A stretch of 64,000 nt of DNA from Hysterangium stoloniferum (GCA_015178975.1 WHVD01000019.1:868001-932000), one strand, 5' to 3'; shown: positions 1-12,034, numbered from the stretch's first letter. Translations and numbers: made by a program. The notes: generated by a model not told the origin, from the letters alone.

Positions 1-830
1 CCCATTATCCCACAACACACCACACCTTGCTCTGAGACCTTTCCTAAGACCAAGGCTTTGGTTGAATGTACATCAGAGCCTGAGCCCTTTAACAGTGTAA
101 CAACATTGGGAATGGTGCAATTGGTATCTGTCACATTGGACTTGTCCCTATAATGACAATGATATCTTATTCAAAGTGTTTCTTCCAATTGGAAATCTCC
201 TTGTCTGGGTTGTATCCACCACAGCAAAATGGAATGGTGGAGAAAGGAATATACATTATAACAGAATGGACATGATCTGGGAGCTTGTGGTCAAATAGGC
301 TCACTGGGTGCAGGTCACACAATGGATAGGACCACAGTGTATTATTTCTCAATGAACTAGTGAACAGTCTACATGATGGGCAGTGTATGGTAAGGTGAGG
401 GAAACTACCTAGGCTATATATGCTGTGTTCACATGCTAATAGAACAAAAGGGTGGAACAAAAAGAGTGGAACAAAAGGAAAATGTGTAAGACTGGGGCAC
501 CAGGCTTACACCCCTCCCCACACAAAAACAAACCCACTACTCTGAATAACCAAAACTAAACAATTTCATGCATGCAAGGCTGAGGTGTCATGCTCATGAG
601 CCTCCCTGCACAAAAACCAACCCACTACCCCAAATTCTGCCCTGCTGGACAGTTTTCATCAATGTGGAGCTTCAGGCAGCAGAGTCCATGAACCTGGCCC
701 AGGAAAATGTGCAATGGTGATAGAAATTGATACTAGCCAGAAATCAAAATAAAACAATTAAGAAAAATCCAAAACTGGACTTCAACTTGTCCAAACATCT
801 TTGGGATTGCAGAAATTTGTCAGCAAAAAT
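1..830. repeat. CpG-poor degenerate repeat DNA, left flank of the chromovirus
   Basis: No convincing gene is seen. The stretch has almost no CG dinucleotides and is rich in TG/CA. Positions about 287-515 resemble about 14,132-14,372 on the far side of the chromovirus, in the same orientation; both share the phrases 'ggctcactgggt', 'gatgggcagtgtatggtaag' and 'gactggggcaccaggcttac'. The flanks therefore hold two copies of an unclassified dispersed repeat. A short internal repeat (cacaaaaac-aacccactac) occurs near 520-540 and again near 608-628. The small ORFs here look fortuitous. Confidence 0.6.
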
Positions 831-835
831 CACAG
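831..835. repeat. Target site duplication CACAG, left copy
   Basis: CACAG directly precedes the TG of the 5' LTR and is repeated at 13,885-13,889 directly after the CA of the 3' LTR. Five-base duplications are normal for Ty3/gypsy integrases. The match proves that both LTRs belong to one insertion. Confidence 0.93.
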
Positions 836-1463
836 TGTGAGAGGTATGGCGAAATACACTCAGGAAATATAGTCAGATGAGCTCTTACTATATCTCCTTT
901 ATTATTTCTATTTTCTCTCTTTTATTATATCTATAATTAGTTCGACGACCTATGTATGCGGTACATCGACTCTTGTGGGTGCACACGCAGACTTATGTAT
1001 TCTAGCGCCTGTAGTTTAGAACTCAGACACTTTTTACACCGCAACCACGACTTACCCAGACACCCATTAATGTCCTGTAAGTTGTAATTGGTGTATCATC
1101 TCGACCGTCACAGACGGGCTTTAGCTACTCATTCAAACTGAGTTTTGAACTGTATCAGTCGAAACTCAATCCTTATCTCAACTCACGTGGACTACATCCA
1201 CGCTACTCTATTATTCGACTCCCTAACTACTCTACTTGCACTCGAGCAGTTGTCCAGAATCGCACTTAACCAGTCGATTCTGCTTATTCGTTCTAGCTAT
1301 CTACCTTACTTTAGATAGCTACTTCTCTCTACTGTATTGAACTAAATAGTCAATACACGTTCGGTCCGTATTAGACTTAGACAGTCAATACATTGTGGTA
1401 TCGCACTTCAACAGTCGATATTCTTCGTATATAGAACGGTTAGAACTTCTACCACTCTTTACA
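836..1463 (+). repeat. 5' LTR of chromovirus (628 bp)
   Basis: Begins TGTGAGAGG and ends CTCTTTACA. It aligns over its full length to the 3' LTR once the nested transposon is removed, with 11 difference sites (13 bases). Ten of the 11 are CG in one copy against TG or CA in the other, or TG against CA. It should carry the promoter and transcript start; no TATA box was assigned with confidence. Confidence 0.95.
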
Positions 1464-1464
1464 G

Positions 1465-1480
1465 TGGTGATCCGGGCTGG
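1465..1480 (+). other. Candidate tRNA primer-binding site
   Basis: TGGTGATCCGGGCTGG starts two bases after the 5' LTR. The leading TGG complements the universal tRNA 3' CCA, and the rest would pair with a tRNA ending CCAGCCCGGATCACCA. The tRNA species was not identified. Position and TGG start are as expected for a Ty3/gypsy primer site. Confidence 0.6.
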
Positions 1481-1560
1481 ACCGCTCTTTCCCTACGAAG
1501 AAAAACATTTATTTTAACTATCAAATTCTAAACACGTAAATGACCACTGGCTAGAACCAA

Positions 1561-3560
1561 ATGCCGAGATCGTCTGTGACCCCAAGTAGTTCAAAACCTC
1601 GTCAAAGACCTGCAAGTCTGGAACCACCCCATAACGTCACCATGAGGAAGTCTTCTTTGACTTTTCAAAAACCAGCTCCTCCCGGAAGTCCCGTCGAAGC
1701 AGTAGCTGGACCGTCAACGGATGCCCCTCCAAGTCCACGAGAAGAACATCCGTCAACTGAGCAGTTGAACGTCCCCGGAGCTAAGGTTGAAATTACCCGT
1801 GCTTCTGAACCCGTTCTCTCGTTCCCGCCTAAACAGGTCATCCTTAAGCAATTCTTTAGGGGTCATATTATTTACGCCCAGCCCATCGACTTACAATGGG
1901 ATGTGTACTACGCCGACCGAATTTCTACGGATCAGGTTACTCCCTTTGTGGAGGAGTACAATATGGACTACCCCCTTTTACCGGTGACTGTAGCAGTCTG
2001 GTTAGGTTGTTATCAGGTTATTTTATTGGCACAGGATCTATTCTTACAACCTGGAACCCTTGAGGACTTGACTCGCTCGATTCCCGAATGGTCGAGTGAA
2101 GTTACTTCTGTTATGGAAGGAGGGAGGACGGTTCTTAAACAAGAGGTGTTCTCTTCATTCCTCGACGCGCTCCGCACGCACGATGACGCGTTACAAATCC
2201 TTCACGTCCTACTCAGTGGGGATCACATCGTCCCCAAAGTCGACTACCAGTATATATACATTCAGATGCTGGAGGAGTCTCTTAACGGGATTACTCGGAA
2301 TTCTTCGTTTGTGTATTTCACTTTAAGGGGTCGGTTAAGGTGAAATCAGAGAAGACTCGATAAGATGGTTTTGGAAGTGCTTTACCCTTATGGTGATTCC
2401 ATCCAGGTACCCGATTCGCCCATCTCCACAACAAGTTCGTTTGTTCGTACCCTGAATGGCTCTCCCGACACTCATTTCCTTCATTCACTCAATCGTCCCA
2501 TTATTTTGCAAGACTTCCCGTCTGACATGAGGATGCAGGTGGCAAAACGTCTTCAGGAAAAAGGAATGGAAATATGCATCCCCCTCTATCAGCCTCAACC
2601 TCGTCGACCTTTGAATACGGTCGAAATCGAGAGGGGGATCGCGACAGAACCTAGCCCTACCCCCCATCAGGAAAGTTACCGCTCTCGCGTCGCGTTTGAA
2701 CGAACCCCTGGCAATATGAACATGGGTGATGAACCAACTACGACTAGATATCGATCAGTCACCAACAGGGGTCGACCGTCTTTCTCCACTGCATTCACTG
2801 AGGGTATAGCTGGTCAGGTTGCTGGTCGAGGATCGCTGAATCCAGTCGATCCTCGCCATTCCCTGCCGATCTCCTCCAACCCCTTTTTGCCATCAGGAGG
2901 ACCTCCTAGTAATTCATCTGGGAGTTCTAGTACCTCAAGCTATGGAGGGAATTCGGGACGTGGGGGGCATCATGGTAGAGTACCTAACTCTCCCTTTCGA
3001 ACTCCGATGCAGCCTCGAACCAGCGCACCTATCGATGACTTACCTAAGGATAAAAGGATTGCTCTTAACACCAACAACATCAAGATCAAATGGTCAGACC
3101 TTCCCAAATACGATGGGACTCAATCCAAGGCGTTGGATTACATCATGGATATTATGAGCCTCTCGGAGATCTCTGACTCCATGAGTACATTGTTGGGAGT
3201 TGCTCTGCCAAGACCACTCACCGGTGGTGCTAAGATCTGGTGGAGCACCCTAGACCGTGAACATCGCACTGAATTTAGTTGATCTCACAGATCGTTTCTT
3301 TGGGGCATCGTAGAAGGACTACTCAGAACTCGTTGGCGCAAATCCTTGGCTCTAGAATGGGAAGCCATGAAATTTCGACAGGCCGGTCACAATCATGAGA
3401 CACCCGTTCATTACATTCAGTGAAGGGTCAAGCTCTATTGATTCTTGTACGGGTTCCACCAAAACCGGAAGGACGAAACGCACAGACTTATCCTGACACT
3501 ACCCATGGAATGGCTTTATCTTCTACAGGGACAACCTATCGACGACATCATGAGCCTACA
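1561..3560 (+). pseudogene. Gag region of chromovirus (N-terminal domain plus capsid-like core)
   Basis: The first 260 codons (1561-2343) contain a low-complexity Pro/Ser N-terminus, then a helical part with no family I recognise. From 2365 comes a disordered region with Gly/Ser runs, then a Gag core with the motif WSDLPKYDG (near 3094) and a block ending in RQAGHNHETPVHYIQ. That block matches the retrotransposon Gag pattern in which a FRQ..H.E.P..YI segment closes the capsid. Stops at 2341, 3280, 3421 and 3436 are all TGA. Gag normally forms the particle that packages RNA; this copy could not make an intact one without readthrough. Confidence 0.75.
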
Positions 3561-3857
3561 GACTTACGCAAACAATTCACAAGAGGCTCTGATTAACGCT
3601 TGGGTTCAAACACATCAAGAATGTTATCGGTTTCAGAAACCCAGAGTCATGATCGCCGAGCAAGACAAGTCAGATCTCTGGCATGAGGAGGAGCACTCTG
3701 GAAAAATCGACTCCACTAATCGAGGCCACGTCCTCCTCAGCGAACTCGAGGATAAAACCGTCCCTAGGAGATCGAACGCTAAGCAGGGTAAGAAACACGG
3801 CAAGTTCTTTTTCGAACGAAGTGACAAGAAAAGCATCGCCAAGCCTCCGAAGGAGTG

Positions 3858-3899
3858 TTGGATTTGTGGGAGCTTAGAGCATTTCAAGATCGACTGCCC
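3858..3899 (+). other. CCHC zinc knuckle (nucleocapsid)
   Basis: CWICGSLEHFKIDC fits C-x2-C-x4-H-x4-C exactly. In retroelement Gag this knuckle binds the genomic RNA during packaging. It marks the nucleocapsid boundary just upstream of the acidic linker and protease. Confidence 0.9.
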
Positions 3900-4649
3900 A
3901 CATGCGGGCAGGATGTCACACTATGTCTCTATTAACAAGTGCTCCACGCAGAACCCAATGGAGGAGGCGGAGGATCAAAGGGCTTATGAAACAGTTTATG
4001 GATTAAGTGTACAGGGACAAGTACATAACATTGATGAGGAATCGATTTTCATTTCTGTCTACCCTCCTCAGCCAGAGGACAACATCGTTTCAGATGTGAA
4101 AGCATCCTCGAATGAGAATGAGACATTGCAAGTTTATGTTTCTATATCAGACCATGATTTTCTCGAGAAAGGAGACTGGCTAGACGCTCATCATCAGAAC
4201 CGTGAAGGTCTGACTGAGATGAGAGTTTTATGGCGACCTGAACCTCCCACCATTGAGGAAATCGTCGATGAGGACGCATTTGTGAACCGATCTAAGGAAA
4301 TAAGTCAGACCTACATCATAGAAGACCCCTCTGAGTCAGAGGGATCGGAGGAGGAGAGCTTCCCCTTCGACCCAGGGCAATTACCCGACTTAATTCCTTG
4401 CGATGAGTCAGACTCTGAAGCGGACAACTCTATTTCGAACGCTCCCAAAGTACCTAGCAGTAGACGTATCAGGAGGGACATCAAACTGGCTGCAAGAAAA
4501 GAAAGCAAAAGACCTAGAATTCAATACCCCCGATCCAGTCAACTTATGAAAGAGGATTCGACTATTATCTATCGCAGAAGGGACCCTCCGGGTGGATATT
4601 CCAGTATTGGGATTTCAGCGTTACACGTCTACAGATGTGTAGGGAATTC

Positions 4650-4920
4650 AGAAGCCTCAAATCCTATTAAAATCAGGCTGGACGCCGGAGCTGACCTCTC
4701 CTTAATCTCGGAGGATTTCTATAAGGAACTAGAAGACCGCCCTAAACTCAAGCAGGGACTCAAGCTGCGCCTCATACAACTTACCAGTAATGCCAAAGTA
4801 TTAGGATACATCAACGTCCCCATTTATCTCAAGGATGACACTGGTATACTCCTCAAATTTACCGCCGAGACGTACGTTGTCCAAGGTATGACCGTCCCGA
4901 TCCTTCTTGGAGAAGACTTT
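4650..4920 (+). other. Retropepsin-like aspartic protease domain with variant D-A-G-A active site
   Basis: The active-site loop reads IRLDAGADLSLIS, with the catalytic Asp codon at 4681. The usual loop in Ty3/gypsy proteases is D-[ST]-G-A; here the second residue is Ala (GCC). A downstream ILLGEDF block matches the ILG-x-[DN]-[FW] motif that follows the flap. The protease would cleave the polyprotein. Loss of the Thr/Ser hydroxyl would be expected to weaken it. This could be decay or a lineage variant. Confidence 0.75.
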
Positions 4921-5421
4921 CACGTGAACTATGAGATCGGGACACTGCGAGACCAACCGCTGGGTTCCAGATTGATTTTGCCTGGGAGAGCAGGATCTAT
5001 TCCAGCCAGTTCTTCCAAGGAGCCGCAGCCTTTAACCTTTTTGATTAGCAAGATCCCCTTTGAGGAATTAGCCAATGACTCGTCTGAATTGACTTCCAAA
5101 CCAGACAAAGGAGTGTGTACTAAAAGAGTCGCATGGGCCTCACAAGATTGTACTATAGAACCGGAATCAGCTCGATTAGTACCAATCTTTGTAGGAGATC
5201 TTATTGGTGACCAATGGATAGTCGAGGGAGTTGTCTTGCAGAACGACGATGGGAGCATACTAGCTGCTCCCACCACCGCCATCTCTAGGGAATGTGCCGT
5301 GATACCTCTCGCTAATCCCTCTCTGACGCCAAGAATCATCAGATGAGGGGAAACCATTGGATTAATTCACGACACGAACAAATGGGCCCAGACTCCTAGA
5401 TCTTCGACTGAGAGGGCATCA

Positions 5422-7584
5422 ATGCAGTCGACGGCAACCAGGATCGCCCATCTCGTCGAAAGTCTATCAAGAATAGAAGAGGAATGTGTCCTTAATCCTC
5501 AATCCTCCGGACTGCCCCCAGAATGGGAACTTGCAGACGATTTCGACCCGGCAGGTCCTAAAACATCAGAGGTTGCCACCACGGAAACGTTTCGTACGGA
5601 AGACCTGCATAAGCTGGTTAACTTAGGACCTGACATCCCTACCAAAGTCTCCTCCCGCTTGGAGTCGGTATTAACTAAGAATGTCCTAGCTTTCGGCGTA
5701 GACGGGCGACTGGGACAAGTGGATGTCAAGGTCAATGTCCCATTGAAAGAGGGCGCGCAACCCATTTCAATGTCAATGTTCCCAACCTCCCCAGCTAATA
5801 GGAAAGTCATTGATGAACAAATGGATACTTGGTTCCAACAGGGAGTAATCGAACCGTCCAAGAGTCCTTGGGGGGCACCAGCCTTTGTCGTCTATCGCAA
5901 CGGGAAACCACGAGTAGTGATCGACTATAGAAAGTTGAACAGTCTAACAGTTCCTGACGAATTCCCGCTGCCACGCCAGTCAGAAATCATGCAAGCACTT
6001 TTGGGCTCCAACATCTTATCTTCCTTCGATGCACTAGCCGGTTTTACCCAACTTGAAATGTTAGAGGAAGACAAGCCGAAGACCGCCTTCAGATCCCATC
6101 GAGGACTGTGGCAATTCAGGAGAATGCCCTTTGGACTTCGTAATGGACCTTCTATATTCCAAAGGGTTATGCAAACTGTACTTGCACCTTACTTATGGAT
6201 ATTCTGTCTAGTTTATATTGACGACATCGTGATCTTTTCTAAGACATGGGACGATCATCTAGAACATTTAGATCAGGTTTTACAAGCCATAATTGCCGCG
6301 GGAATCACTCTCTCGCCCAAAAAGTGCTATGTAGGGTATAATTCAATTCTACTACTAGGACATAAGGTGTCTAGACTCAGCTTTTCGACCCATCAAGAAA
6401 AGGTCGCCGCTATATTAGAATTGGCTACACCTTCTAAGATAGTGGATCTTCAATGTTTTCTAGGAATGGTTCTGTATTTCTCTGCATACATACCATTTTA
6501 CTCCTGGACGGTCGCTCCACTTTTCAACCTCTTGAAGAAAGGAGTTTGTTGGAATTGGGATTCTGAACACGCCCGAGCTTTTGAGGACATCAAGGTTGCG
6601 TTGAGCTCAGCTCCAGTACTCGGACACCCCACGAGTGGTATGCCTTACCGGTTATACACGGACACTTCGGACTTTGCGCTAGGATGTTGTCTCCAACAAA
6701 TACAGAAAATGGCGCTTAAAGACCTTAAGGATACGAAAATTTATTCCCAAGCACGAGCAGCCTTCGATCAATCACGAGATGTGCCTATCTTTGTTACTCG
6801 TTATAAAACCAAGGAGCCGGAATTCACCTGGACGGATTCCTGGGCCGCAGATTTTGACGACACCAGTGTCACGGTCGAACACGTTATTGCCTACTGGAGC
6901 CGTACACTCAAGAAAGCAGAATGTAACTATTCAGCCACAGAGCGAGAAGCATTAGCCGCTAAAGAAGGATTAGTCCATTTCCAGCCCTTTATCGAAGGTG
7001 AACATATCCTTCTGATCACTGACCATGTGGTGTTACAATGGGCCAGATCTTATGAGAATACTAATCGTCGACTGGCCACATGGGGGGCGGTATACGCTGC
7101 ATACCCCGGTCTGGAAATCCTACATAGAGCAGGACAAATACATAGCAATGTTGACCCACTGTCCAGACTTCCTCGAGTACCGGACTATGCTAGCCCCGCG
7201 AGGGATGACCTTTTACCGATCGTAGTGGATTCTTATAACCGGAATAACGATGAGACGTTATGGGAGAACAAACCAGCGGAAAAGGCCGTCTTTCTCACTC
7301 ATCACGAGTTAGTCGAACCAGTCAGAACCATGGAAGAGGTCCCCCAAATGAAATGGGATTTGCACAACCTCCCCAGAAACGATGAAACCGATGAAGCGAA
7401 TTTTACTCTCTCTAATCCACAATTGCTTATAGAGATTGACAAAAATTACACTAAGGAACTTCACGACGGATATCAGAAGGACCCTGCCTTCAGAAACTAT
7501 TACGCCACCGATCCCATTTCTCCAAACATGGTAACTACTCCTTCGCATTATTTCATCGGCAAGAATAAGCTATTGTTCTTTTGA
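5422..7584 (+). pseudogene. Reverse transcriptase and RNase H region of chromovirus pol
   Basis: A 720-codon open block between two TGA codons. Reverse transcriptase motifs are in order: YRKLNSLTVPDEFPLPR, the FDALAGFTQ block with the first catalytic Asp, FGLRNGPSIFQR, and YIDD at 6214-6225, the catalytic pair. RNase H follows with YTDTSDFALG (about 6655), ATEREALA (about 6936) and ITDHVVLQW (about 7015). Between the first and second RNase H motifs is an insertion of about 60 residues, longer than in classical Ty3. All polymerase catalytic residues are kept, which points to recent activity despite the flanking stops. Confidence 0.93.
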
Positions 7585-7623
7585 GATTCGGAGTGGAAAA
7601 GTCGAATCTGTGTTCCTAGCAGC

Positions 7624-8424
7624 ATGACGATGACCATACTCAAGCTGATACATGATAACCCCTTCGAAGGAGCTCATGCAGGTGGCCACAGGCTCTTTAA
7701 TCTGATGAAAGACCGTTTCTTCTGGCCGAGGATGTTGCATAACTGCATGGCGTACGCTCGCAGCTGCGATATATGCCAGAAAACTAAAATTGATCATTCC
7801 GCTCGACAAGGAGCTCTTCGACCCGTGGATGTACCCCTAAGGCCATTTGAGGTTGTCTCAATGGACCTGATTACCGGATTGCCTCCTTCTACAGAGGGTG
7901 GTTATTCCGCCATCTTCGTCACCGTGGATAAACTCACACGTTTCTTAATCTGTGAACCCACCACTTCAGATCTATCCGCAGAAGGATTCGTGCGAATCTT
8001 CATGAATAAAGTAGCCGCTCCTTTCAGTCTGCCTTCAAGGATAATCTGTGATCGAGACAAGAGGTGGACCTGTAGGTTCTGGAGGGAAGTCTGCAAAGTA
8101 TACGGAAGTGCCCTTGCAGTATCCTCGTCCCACCACCCTCAGACCGACGGTCAAACGGAGAGCGCTAATGCTATTGTGGAGCAAATGCTCAGAGCGTACT
8201 GCACCTCTTCGAAGGAGGAATGGTCTAAATGGACTCAAGTAGTGGCTCATACCTACAATTCAATGGTTCAAAGCTCAACAAGCTATGTGCCGGCCTTTTT
8301 GCTGATGGGCTACTTACCAAGAGGAATGTCTAGCTGTCTGGGAGGGGACGACCCTGTGGTTCCCAGAGAATTATCGGATAGCCCTGTAGCCGACCAATGG
8401 ATCTTAGAATTGGAAAATCACTGA
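7624..8424 (+). pseudogene. Integrase zinc-binding and catalytic core of chromovirus pol
   Basis: An HHCC zinc-binding module (H-x3-H pair then CDIC) is followed by the DDE core: first Asp in SMDLITGLP (about 7861), second Asp in IICDRDKRW (about 8041), catalytic Glu in TDGQTESANA (about 8146-8170). All three acidic residues are present. The block ends at TGA 8422, in a helical linker typical of the integrase C-terminal side. The same frame continues immediately into the chromodomain segment. Confidence 0.92.
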
Positions 8425-8427
8425 CAA

Positions 8428-8946
8428 GTGGCACGGGATTCGATTGCGCGAGCACAAGAAACCCAAGCTCGCAGTTACAACAAGAGACGGAGATTGGTGG
8501 AAGATATCTCAGAGGGAGATTATGTTCTGATTAATCCCCATTCTCTCGAGCTCATCGAAGCCAAAGGACCCAGAAGGAAACTTATACAAAGACGGATAGG
8601 GCCGTTTGAGGTCTTGGAAAAGATCAATCCTCAAGTCTTCCAACTCCGCATTCCCTCGGAATATCAATTACATCCAGTGATTAATCGAGATCATCTTAAA
8701 AAGTACCACCTCTCCCCAAAGGAATTCGGATCCAGGGAGCTACTCGAGAACCCTCGAGAACTCAATCGTAAGGACGAGGAGTACGAAGTAGAAGCTATAG
8801 TAGGGCACAAAAAGCATCGAAATCGACTCCTTTTCCAGGTTCGATGGAAAGGATATGGACCGGAGGAGGACACTTGGTTAAACGGCAATGACCTTCGTAA
8901 CGCTCCCACTCTCCTTAGAGCTTACAAGACTATTTATCGAATTTAA
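8428..8946 (+). pseudogene. Integrase C-terminal domain with chromodomain
   Basis: After the TGA at 8422, the same frame carries an SH3-like integrase tail (GDYVLINPHSLEL; RRIGPFEVLEKINPQVFQL) and then a chromodomain with the signature YEVEAIVGHK, FQVRWKGYGPEEDTWL. The aromatic cage positions (Tyr, Trp, Trp) are present. Chromodomains on integrases direct insertion to heterochromatin marked by histone H3 lysine 9 methylation. That fits insertion of this copy into old repeats. The terminal stop TAA is at 8944-8946. Confidence 0.92.
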
Positions 8947-9140
8947 TGATCATTTCACATCCTTACGATGACAACGCTGTCTATCTACTTCTAGCTCTAC
9001 CCCCCACTTTCTTCCCCCTCAGCCTTTCACTTCAATAACCGAGCGGAGCTTGAAATTAATATAAAATACGTAAATTCGCTAAAGAAAATTTTATTCCCCC
9101 TATCTCTTCCCTCCACGTCAACCTCTCTAATCAGTATACT

Positions 9141-11622
9141 ATGTTGCAGGAGCAGCAACCCAAACCCAAATTCCCCAACTTCAAAAGAATACCGCGACCT
9201 CAACCTATTAATACCTCTACCACGCTGTCTCGTACTGAACAAGTCGAGCACTCCACAAACAACTCTGGAACGCCTTTGCCAATACCCTCTGCTGTGCAGG
9301 GCGACATCGCGGGAACGTCCACCAACTCAGGGAATGGGACCGCCTTTACTCCATACGCTCCTCTTCCCAGACCCCGATTTCCCAATTTCAAAAGAATACC
9401 TCGACCTCAAACTACAGTTCCTTCTGCCCCATCACCTCGAACAGAAACTGTCAAGTGCATGGAGGAGACCTTGTCGTCCACGAATCCTATGCAGATGGAC
9501 TCTATTTTGAAAGCTGCACCATGGTCCTCTAATACTTGGGGGGCTCCCTCAGGAACGTGGAGCGAAACCCCACCACCTTCTCATAGTATTTTCCCTTCTA
9601 CCGAAGAGGAGATCAAAAGGAAATGGCAGTCTGAGGCTTTCTCATTGCAGGTTCAGGAGGAATTGAAAACACTTAAATGGAAGAGGAGAGAGGAGTACTT
9701 GGAAGGACAGCGGAGGATGGGGGCTAGGGATAATGTCCCTTCAAGGCGGACACGGCAGGAATGGAGGAGAATGGAAGGGCACGATAATCCTTCAATCATC
9801 GCTCCCCCTTTGGGTCATAAATGGACGGATTTCACTGAAACGGATTGCAGCGACGGGGGCACACCATGTGTTCAGAGTGTAGGACAAAAAGTAGGAAAGG
9901 AAAGGACAGGGTCACCTTCTACGATTGGGACAAAGTATGGAAGATCAAATTACAAAGCATTGCATTGCGACGTGGAGATGGAGTTGCACTACCTCCCAGA
10001 CCCCCTTCACAACGTGGACCTCAGGAACGGACCTACTGGATGGGGCCCGATGATCTTCCATCTGACTTGGAGGATGACCAATCTCAATACCCAGCCTACG
10101 ACAGCAAGTACCTCAGTGCTGACTGTCAGGAAGGTTTCCTACTCCCTGACAACATTCACTTCTTCACAAGTGATCATAACCAACGATGAAAGCTACCAAC
10201 TTCCGTCAGAGTTTGGAGAGGGTATCGTCCAGCAGACTCTGCAACCCCATCCAGTTCCTCTCATCTCCCCCCACCTCCACCGGTCTCTTCCGTACCCACA
10301 TTACAGCGCTTTACACCCTTTTCAGAGTTACTGGGAAGTCTTGTACCATCTGCTGAGCTGCCTTCTCTTCCCCTATACCACTACCCCTCCCCTTCGCAGG
10401 ACATTCCCTGATATCACTGTCCTCATCCATACCCAAGCCTTCTCCAGCACTGCAGTCAATCTCACCCCTTTGCAGGTCACCTGACCCTCTCGTCACCTCC
10501 CATTCTACTCCGACACCTTTAGTCCCTGCGGTGTCTAACATTCCCCTCACTTCCTTGACAACTCGGAGTCCACCGCCCGCCTCTCCCTGCTCCCCTTGCG
10601 TTTCTCTGGGAAGCCCCATTCAGCATCCTAACGATACATTAATGGATATTGATCACCCTATCCCGGAAGTTCTCGCAATGCCTATGGAGGAAGTCCTCGA
10701 GGCGCCTCTCTCAGCCACAGACATCTCCAAAGAACCCCCCCCCCGGCAATGGAAGTCTTCGAGGAGCCTCCCCCCTTAAGCAAAAAAGCAAAAGGGAAAT
10801 GAAGAGCCGATACTCAGGCCGACGAGCCCCTTGTCATTGACCCCCCTCCCAGCCCACCCCATTCGCAGCCCCGCGCCGCAGCCATCCTCTCCCCTCCACT
10901 CTGAGGATACAGCTGGCCCCTCCCGTCCCTTCCAGTCAAGTTGGATGCACGTGTCCATTAATTACCCTTCCGACATCTTTACTGTGGGACGCACATTAAC
11001 GCGATTGGGACCAACCCTGCGGCACCCCCTTCTTAAAGGGCATATCCAGGGGTATAGCAGGTCTCTCATGTTGTCGGATCGCATGAGTGCATTTTATCTA
11101 CACGTCAACGACCCTAAGGAACAGCTGCATTTAGCGGAGGATATCGAACGGGTGGAACTCTCCATGTTTTGATCCTTACTTGTCAACTCTTCTTGTGTTC
11201 TTCCTGACCACACACCAATCCACTCTGCAGTGGACCTCGTCGACTTGCTGGAACAACTGTTGCCAGATTTGGACACCTCGAGAGGAATCCCCCCTGGGGG
11301 AGACACGAGCTCCACACCGCTCATCACTCCTACCCCACCATCACTACACCCTCGACCCCCTCTCATTGCCCGTATTACTGACGCTTCCGCTGACCGCGTT
11401 CGCGCCATAATCCGAACGCGCCAGAAGGCCTACGGTCGTTGGGTCTCGTCGATCCAAAAACTGAATGGGTTGACATCTGCCAATGACGCTTCGAAGCGGG
11501 AGGACATCGCTCTTTCCTTTGGTGCCAAGCATCTCGCCTGGGGCAACACTATCCTACACCTTGGGGGTTCATCGCAGGACGCATGGGGAGGAGTTCCAAG
11601 CGTCCTTCGACATCTTCTTTGA
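9141..11622 (+). pseudogene. Extra 3' coding region of the chromovirus (ORF3), unknown function, frameshifted
   Basis: About 2.5 kb between pol and the 3' LTR, in three frames. Segment 1 (9141-about 9845) has two copies of a FPNFKRIPRPQ motif 70 residues apart and a charged helical stretch (EELKTLKWKRREEYLEG). Near 9855, at a run of five G, coding resemblance moves to another frame (9845-10,189) with a CSEC cysteine pair and an aromatic-rich part (TFYDWDKVWK). Segment 3 (10,531-11,622) is in a third frame, Pro-rich then globular, with one TGA at 11,170 and an end rich in helices (AKHLAWGNTILHLGG). There is no signal peptide or membrane segment, so it is not envelope-like. Function unknown. 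Confidence 0.6.
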
Positions 11623-11638
11623 CATAGCTCTTTGACAT

Positions 11639-11645
11639 GGGGGGA
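11639..11645 (+). other. Candidate polypurine tract
   Basis: GGGGGGA lies directly before the 3' LTR start at 11,647. It is in the right place to prime plus-strand DNA synthesis but is shorter than usual, so the assignment rests mainly on position. Confidence 0.5.
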
Positions 11646-11806
11646 CTGTGAGAGGTATGGCGAAATACACTCAGGAAATATAGTCAGATGAGCTCTTACT
11701 ATATCTCCTTTATTATTTCTATTTTCTCTCTTTTATTATATCTATAATTAGTTCGACGACCTATGTATGCGGTACATCAACTCTTGTGGGCACACACGCA
11801 GACTTA

Positions 11807-12020
11807 CAGTGGGTCAAAAAACTGCCCCAATGTTTGTGCATTTTAGAAAGATTGATATTGTGTGAAGGAATGACATCAGCAAAAGTTCTGAAAAATTCAC
11901 ACGATATACTAGCACATGTTGGCTATCTACCAACTTAAGAAATCATGTGATTCCAATCAAAACTCATTGCTCAATAAATCAAACAAAATAATCACTCATT
12001 GGGGCAGTTTTTTGACCCTC
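11807..12020. repeat. Left terminal repeat unit (214 bp) of Tc1 family 1
   Basis: Begins CAGTGGGTC and ends GACCCTC, with TA outside each end (11,805 and 12,021). The two ends are inverted copies of each other, so the unit has the form of a MITE. Its partner is 13,201-13,414, and a solo relative is at 58,266-58,469. Confidence 0.92.
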
Positions 12021-12034
12021 TATTATTTTACAAT

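Larger units (their letters stand above)
1561..8946 (+). pseudogene. Gag-pol polyprotein reading frame of the chromovirus, interrupted by seven TGA codons
   Basis: One continuous frame of 2,462 codons. The only breaks are TGA at 2341, 3280, 3421, 3436, 5344, 7582 and 8422; coding resemblance continues straight through each. Order: N-terminal region without recognised domain (1561-2343), disordered Ser/Pro-rich stretch, Gag core (about 3050-3560), CCHC zinc knuckle CWICGSLEHFKIDC (about 3858-3899), acidic linker, aspartic protease (about 4650-4920), reverse transcriptase, RNase H, integrase, chromodomain. No TAA or TAG interrupts it. CGA-to-TGA change at methylated CpG explains this pattern. 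Programmed readthrough is a weaker alternative because seven sites would be needed. Confidence 0.85.

Noticed and set aside
1561..8946. Six separate gypsy ORFs as separate genes
   Set aside because: All are in one frame and separated only by single TGA codons (with three close together in gag). They are parts of one polyprotein.
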